From CAZEVY01 sp964515555 (GTDB lineage Bacteria; Acidobacteriota; Terriglobia; Bryobacterales; Bryobacteraceae), in NCBI GenBank assembly GCA_964515555.1, contig CAZEVY010000017.1, forward strand, positions 13,797 to 77,796: 64,000 bases of DNA, in the 5' to 3' direction. The notes under the pieces are model-generated. The model worked only from the letters and a program-made list of their open reading frames with translations, was not told the origin of the DNA and did not search any database. Of the stretch, positions 61,011 through 64,000 are shown piece after piece. Both the position numbers and the translations under genes were made by a program. Each line of letters begins with the position of its first letter. The first letter of the stretch is position 1.

Positions 61011-62315
61011 ATGAACCGCGTCACCATCGCCGATATCGGCCGTCACGCCGGCGAGACCGTCGCAATCTGCGGCTGGCTCTACAATCTCCGCAAGTCGGGC
61101 AAGATCGTCTTCCCGCTGCTGCGCGACGGCACCGGCGTCCTTCAGTGCGTCGCCGTGAAGGCGGCGCTGCCCGAGGACGTCTTCGAGACGCTGAAGCACC
61201 TCACGCAGGAGTCGTCGCTGACGGTGACGGGGAAAGTCCGCGCCGAAGCCCGCGCGCCCGGCGGCTACGAGCTCGACGTCGAAGGCGTCGCCGTGCACCA
61301 GCGCGTGCCCGAGGACGCGCCCTATCCCATCACGCCCAAGGACCACGGCATCGACTTCCTGCTCGACCACCGGCACCTGTGGCTGCGCAGCCGCCGTCAG
61401 CACGCCGTCCTGCGCATCCGCGCCGAGGTCGTGCGCGCCGTGCGCGACTACTTCGACTCCAACGGCTTCCTCCTGGTCGACACGCCCATCTTCACGCCCG
61501 CCGCCTGCGAGGGCACCACCACGCTGTTCGAGGTCGACTACTTCGAGGACGAGAAGGTCTACCTCACGCAATCGGGCCAGCTCTATAACGAAGCCAACGC
61601 CATGGCGTTCGGCAAGGTCTACTGCTTCGGCCCGACGTTCCGCGCCGAGAAATCGAAGACGCGGCGTCACCTCACCGAGTTCTGGATGGTGGAGCCGGAG
61701 ATGGCCTACGCGACGCTCGACGACGTCAAGCGCGTGGCCGAGGAGCTGATCCTGTTCATCCTGGCGCGCGTGCTGGAGAATCGCCGCACGGAGCTGGCGG
61801 TGCTGGAGCGCGACATCTCTAAGCTCGAAGCCGTGAAGCCGCCCTTTCCCCGCATCGCCTACGACGACGCCGTGAAGCGACTACAGACCAAGGGCAGCGA
61901 GATCCAGTGGGGCAGCGACTTCGGCGGGACCGACGAAACGCTCCTCAGCGAGGACTACGACCGCCCGGTGCTGGTCGACCGCTACCCGTCCTCGATCAAG
62001 GCCTTCTACTTCGAGCCCGACCCGGAGCGTCCGGAGCTGGCGCTCGGCGTCGACGTGATCGCGCCCGAGGGCTACGGCGAGATCGTCGGCGGCGGGCAGC
62101 GCGTGCACTCGCTCGAACTGCTGCTGCGCCGCATCGAGGAGCATCACCTTCCGCGTGAGGCCTTCGAATGGTATCTCGACCTGCGGCGTTACGGCGCGGT
62201 TCCGCACGCCGGCTTCGGCATGGGGATCGAGCGCACCGTGACGTGGATCTGCGGACTGGAGCATCTGCGCGAGACCATCGCCTTTCCGCGGATGCTCTAT
62301 CGCACGCGCCCCTGA
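61011..62315 (+). CDS. asnS: Asparaginyl-tRNA synthetase
   Basis: Class IIb synthetase of 434 residues that charges tRNA-Asn. The N-terminal OB-fold is AICGWLYNLRKSGKIVFPLLRDGTG; catalytic motifs are TPIFTPAACEGTTTLFEVDYF, YLTQSGQLYNEANAMAFGKVY, motif 2 FGPTFRAEKSKTRRHLTEFWMVEPE, and motif 3 GFGMGIERTVTWICG. Length and composition match bacterial AsnRS rather than AspRS, which carries a GAD insert. The ATG at 61011 lies eight bases after the last hairpin of the leader; no Shine-Dalgarno is seen. Confidence 0.9.
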   Translation: MNRVTIADIGRHAGETVAICGWLYNLRKSGKIVFPLLRDGTGVLQCVAVKAALPEDVFETLKHLTQESSLTVTGKVRAEARAPGGYELDVEGVAVHQRVPEDAPYPITPKDHGIDFLLDHRHLWLRSRRQHAVLRIRAEVVRAVRDYFDSNGFLLVDTPIFTPAACEGTTTLFEVDYFEDEKVYLTQSGQLYNEANAMAFGKVYCFGPTFRAEKSKTRRHLTEFWMVEPEMAYATLDDVKRVAEELILFILARVLENRRTELAVLERDISKLEAVKPPFPRIAYDDAVKRLQTKGSEIQWGSDFGGTDETLLSEDYDRPVLVDRYPSSIKAFYFEPDPERPELALGVDVIAPEGYGEIVGGGQRVHSLELLLRRIEEHHLPREAFEWYLDLRRYGAVPHAGFGMGIERTVTWICGLEHLRETIAFPRMLYRTRP

Positions 62316-62320
62316 CCTCC

Positions 62321-63267
62321 CTACCCGGCCGAGAGCACGGCCTTCCCGAGCACCCGCCGGTCCGCCAGCGCGCGCAGCGCCACCGGCGCCTCGTCCAGCG
62401 CGAATCGTCTCGCGACCACCGGCCGCACCTCGCCCGCCGCGAACATCCCATCAGCTCCTCGTGCGACTCGCGCAAGTACCCCGGCCTCCGGAACGCGTAC
62501 GCGCCCCAGGCCGCGCCGACGATCGAGATGTCCTTCAGAAGGATCCGGTTCGCCGCGATCGACGGAATCCGCCCGCTCGCGAACCCCACCACCAGCAACC
62601 GCCCTTCGGGCGCGATGCACTTCGACGAGAGGTCGAACACGTCGCCGCCCACCGGGTCGTAGATGACGTCGGCCCCGCGTCCGCCCGTGATCTCCTTGAC
62701 CCGATCGACCCACGAGGCGTCTTCGTACGAGATCGCCTGCTCAGCTCCCTGCGCGCGGCAGAACGCCAGCTTCTCCTCGCCCCGCGCCGTCGCCATCACC
62801 CGCGCCCCCATCGCCCGACCGATCTGAATGGCCGCCATCCCCACGCCGCTCGCGCCCGCGTGAACCAGCAGCCACTCCCCGGCCGCCATCGCCGCCCGCG
62901 TCTTCAGCGCGAACAGCGACGTGTGATAGACCAGCAGGCACGCCGCTTCGTCGAAGCCCAGTTCCGGAGGAATCGGAAACACCCGGTCTCGCGGCGCGGC
63001 GCACGCTTCGGCGAACCCGCCCTGCTGGCACAGCGACATCACCCGCTCGCCTGAGCCTTCCACGACTCCGGCTGCCTCCGCTCCCGGCGTGAACGGAAAC
63101 GGCGGCTTCACCTGGTACTTCCCCTGCACCTGCAAAATGTCGAAGAAATTCACGCCCGCCGCGTGAATCCGGATGCGCACTTCTCCGTCGCGCGGCTCCG
63201 CCGCGGCGATTTCCTCGAGCCGCATCTCCTCCGGCTCTCCCCAGTGATCGACCATCCATGCTCGCAT
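62321..63267 (-). pseudogene. Zinc-less NADPH:quinone oxidoreductase with a single frameshift
   Basis: The protein is a quinone oxidoreductase of the MDR superfamily that reduces quinones with NADPH: WGEPEEMRLEEI, GVNFFDILQVQGKY, PFTPGAEAAGVVEGSG, LVHAGASGVGMAAIQIG and GGDVFDLSSKCIAPEGRLLVVGFASG. The sequence is intact to SHEELMG and then breaks; its expected end (MFAAGEVRPVVARRFALDE to VLGKAVLSAG) is encoded in the next frame down to a TAG at 62321. One missing base in the CCC run near 62447 restores one frame of about 315 codons. It converges on asnS. A sequencing slip is as likely as a true mutation. Confidence 0.83.
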
Positions 63268-63268
63268 C

Positions 63269-63521
63269 CTACCTGTACGCCTCCCGTCGATGCCGCACCC
63301 TCACGATCTCGATCGCGTCGCCTTTGTCGCGAAACCGGATGCGATAGTCGCCGATTCGCAACCGGAACTGGGGCGGCTTATAACCCTCGAGTTGCCGCAC
63401 GTCACCGCTCCCGGTCAACGCGAAGCGCGCCAGCCCCTCGAGCAGTCGCAGTGCCTGTGGTTTGGTCGATGGCGCGTATGTCCGCACGAGCCTCGTCGGA
63501 CCAGATGACCTGCTTGGCCAC
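63269..63521 (-). pseudogene. RelE/ParE-type toxin with a single frameshift
   Basis: The GTG at 63521 starts AKQVIWSDEARADIRAIDQ, the N-terminus of a RelE/ParE toxin. After that the expected QALRLLEGLARFALTGSGDVRQL to GDYRIRFRDKGDAIEIVRVRHRREAYR continues in another frame down to 63269. One surplus base in the AAA run near 63461-63463 explains the break. The intact product would be about 84 residues. Its start overlaps the antitoxin stop by one base (TAGTG), the usual antitoxin-toxin coupling. A slip in the homopolymer during sequencing would also explain it. Confidence 0.8.
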
Positions 63522-63829
63522 TAGCTGCGCGAGTCCACAGGCGGCTCGCCGCTAAGGCGGCGGAAATCGTCCATGCTCAGACCAAACTCGGCCAACACCG
63601 TCTCCATCGGCACTCCACCCGTACGTCCAAGCGACTCGAGGTATTCGGCTGCAGCGAGCCGTTCGGCCTCGGTCTCGGGCTCGTCGTCGATGGGAGCCGT
63701 CGCGAGTTTCCGCGAGACCGGATCCAGCATCCACTCGACCAGGCCGCGCACAGCGCGCGCTTGCTCGGGCCCCAGGAGTTCCACCATCGTGTGAAGCTGC
63801 TGTTTGTCGTGAGTCGCGTCCGTGGCCAT
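63521..63829 (-). CDS. Antitoxin of a RelE/ParE-type pair
   Basis: A 102-residue acidic protein, mostly helical: LHTMVELLGPEQARAVRGLVEWML, then an acidic linker IDDEPETEAERLAAAEYLESL, ending FGLSMDDFRRLSGEPP. It has no clear helix-turn-helix, and resembles toxin-neutralising antitoxins of acidobacterial relE-like modules. The ATG at 63829 with AAGAAAG just upstream is preferred; an ATG at 63841 is in frame. The toxin gene overlaps its TAG. Function is inferred mainly from that arrangement. Confidence 0.6.
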   Translation of the reverse strand: MATDATHDKQQLHTMVELLGPEQARAVRGLVEWMLDPVSRKLATAPIDDEPETEAERLAAAEYLESLGRTGGVPMETVLAEFGLSMDDFRRLSGEPPVDSRS

Positions 63830-63850
63830 CTTTCTTTCCATTCTAGCGGC

Positions 63851-64000
63851 TTGCCGGATTATCCGGTCACGAGCAGCCTGCATCTCATAACACCTCGCCT
63901 TTCCAACACCTTCGACGATCCCCGCGCGACCCCCTCGCATCTCGACCCCCTACACTGGTGGCAACTCAAGGCCGGGCACGTAGCCGGCCTCGTCGACGCG
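63851..64000 (+). CDS. Possible N-terminus of an unknown protein (partial, right edge)
   Basis: A frame of 50 codons opens with TTG at 63851 and runs to the window end without a stop. The translation (PDYPVTSSLHLITPRLSNTF, then DPLHWWQLKAGHVAGLVDA) has a protein-like composition with a plausible helical end. There is no Shine-Dalgarno. The gene would be divergent from the antitoxin. I do not recognise the family. Confidence 0.35.
   Translation, partial: MPDYPVTSSLHLITPRLSNTFDDPRATPSHLDPLHWWQLKAGHVAGLVDA

Overview
The window is GC-rich chromosomal DNA from a bacterium that is most probably an Acidobacteriota of the Bryobacterales/Solibacter type. This rests on two adjacent secreted proteins with the Solibacter-type IPT-like domain (TIGR03437-like), an acidobacterial VWFA-related protein (TIGR03436-like), a DUF1549/DUF1553 plus DUF1501 secreted pair, a Tat-exported PQQ beta-propeller followed by a multihaem cytochrome, and a KorA with gamma and alpha domains fused. 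A 100-base N gap at 23024-23123 shows that this is a draft scaffold, so single-base lesions may be assembly errors.

Layout. 1-7.3 kb: an edge-truncated membrane protein, two paralogous secreted proteins, a quinoprotein dehydrogenase overlapping a five-haem cytochrome c, and a hotdog thioesterase. 7.3-12.2 kb: a broken Uma2 gene, IMP dehydrogenase with an in-frame amber codon, an orphan ribbon-helix-helix antitoxin and alpha-glucan phosphorylase. 12.3-16.8 kb: a Gfo/Idh/MocA oxidoreductase fused to a family 2 glycosyltransferase, a GMC oxidoreductase and an exported esterase. 16.8-17.3 kb: a gene-free region with two tandem, nearly identical structured RNAs, each behind its own sigma70-like promoter. 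17.3-25.5 kb: a coiled-coil membrane protein, an S24-like protein, a VWFA protein, an exported mannonate-dehydratase-like protein, a ketoacyl synthase, the scaffold gap, and a hybrid histidine kinase preceded by two tiny ORFs. 25.5-36 kb: the DUF1549/DUF1501 pair, a small coiled-coil protein, a SpoU-type methyltransferase, korAB, an SplB-like radical SAM protein, ALDH7 and a sigma-region-4-like protein. 36-40.5 kb: a YdjC/HpnK-type deacetylase, the MlaDFE lipid transporter and a P1 peptidase.

40.5-51 kb is a cobalamin island: CobQ; the TonB receptor and ABC importer (BtuB, BtuD, BtuC, BtuF) behind a cobalamin riboswitch with its own promoter and a hairpin that sequesters the btuF ribosome binding site; CbiB; CbiZ; and a membrane protein with a lysozyme-like tail that overlaps cbiZ. 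Together these would import corrinoids, strip the lower ligand and rebuild the cofactor. 51-64 kb: ATP-dependent DNA ligase, an atypical receiver protein, a CPA2 antiporter, two thymidylate-kinase-like genes (one with its active site lost), DinB, a sorbosone-dehydrogenase-like protein, RlmB, gamma-glutamyltransferase, a TIM-barrel isomerase, AsnRS behind a chain of five hairpins, a frameshifted quinone oxidoreductase, a frameshifted RelE-type toxin with its antitoxin, and the start of a possible gene at the right edge.

The most unusual non-coding signals are: the twin RNAs; TCAG-heptad arrays that sit in the sense orientation at the 3' ends of several transcripts, often directly at a TAG stop codon; and a set of genes whose -10 box lies about six bases before the start codon, suggesting common leaderless transcription. 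No tRNA, rRNA, CRISPR array or insertion sequence was seen.
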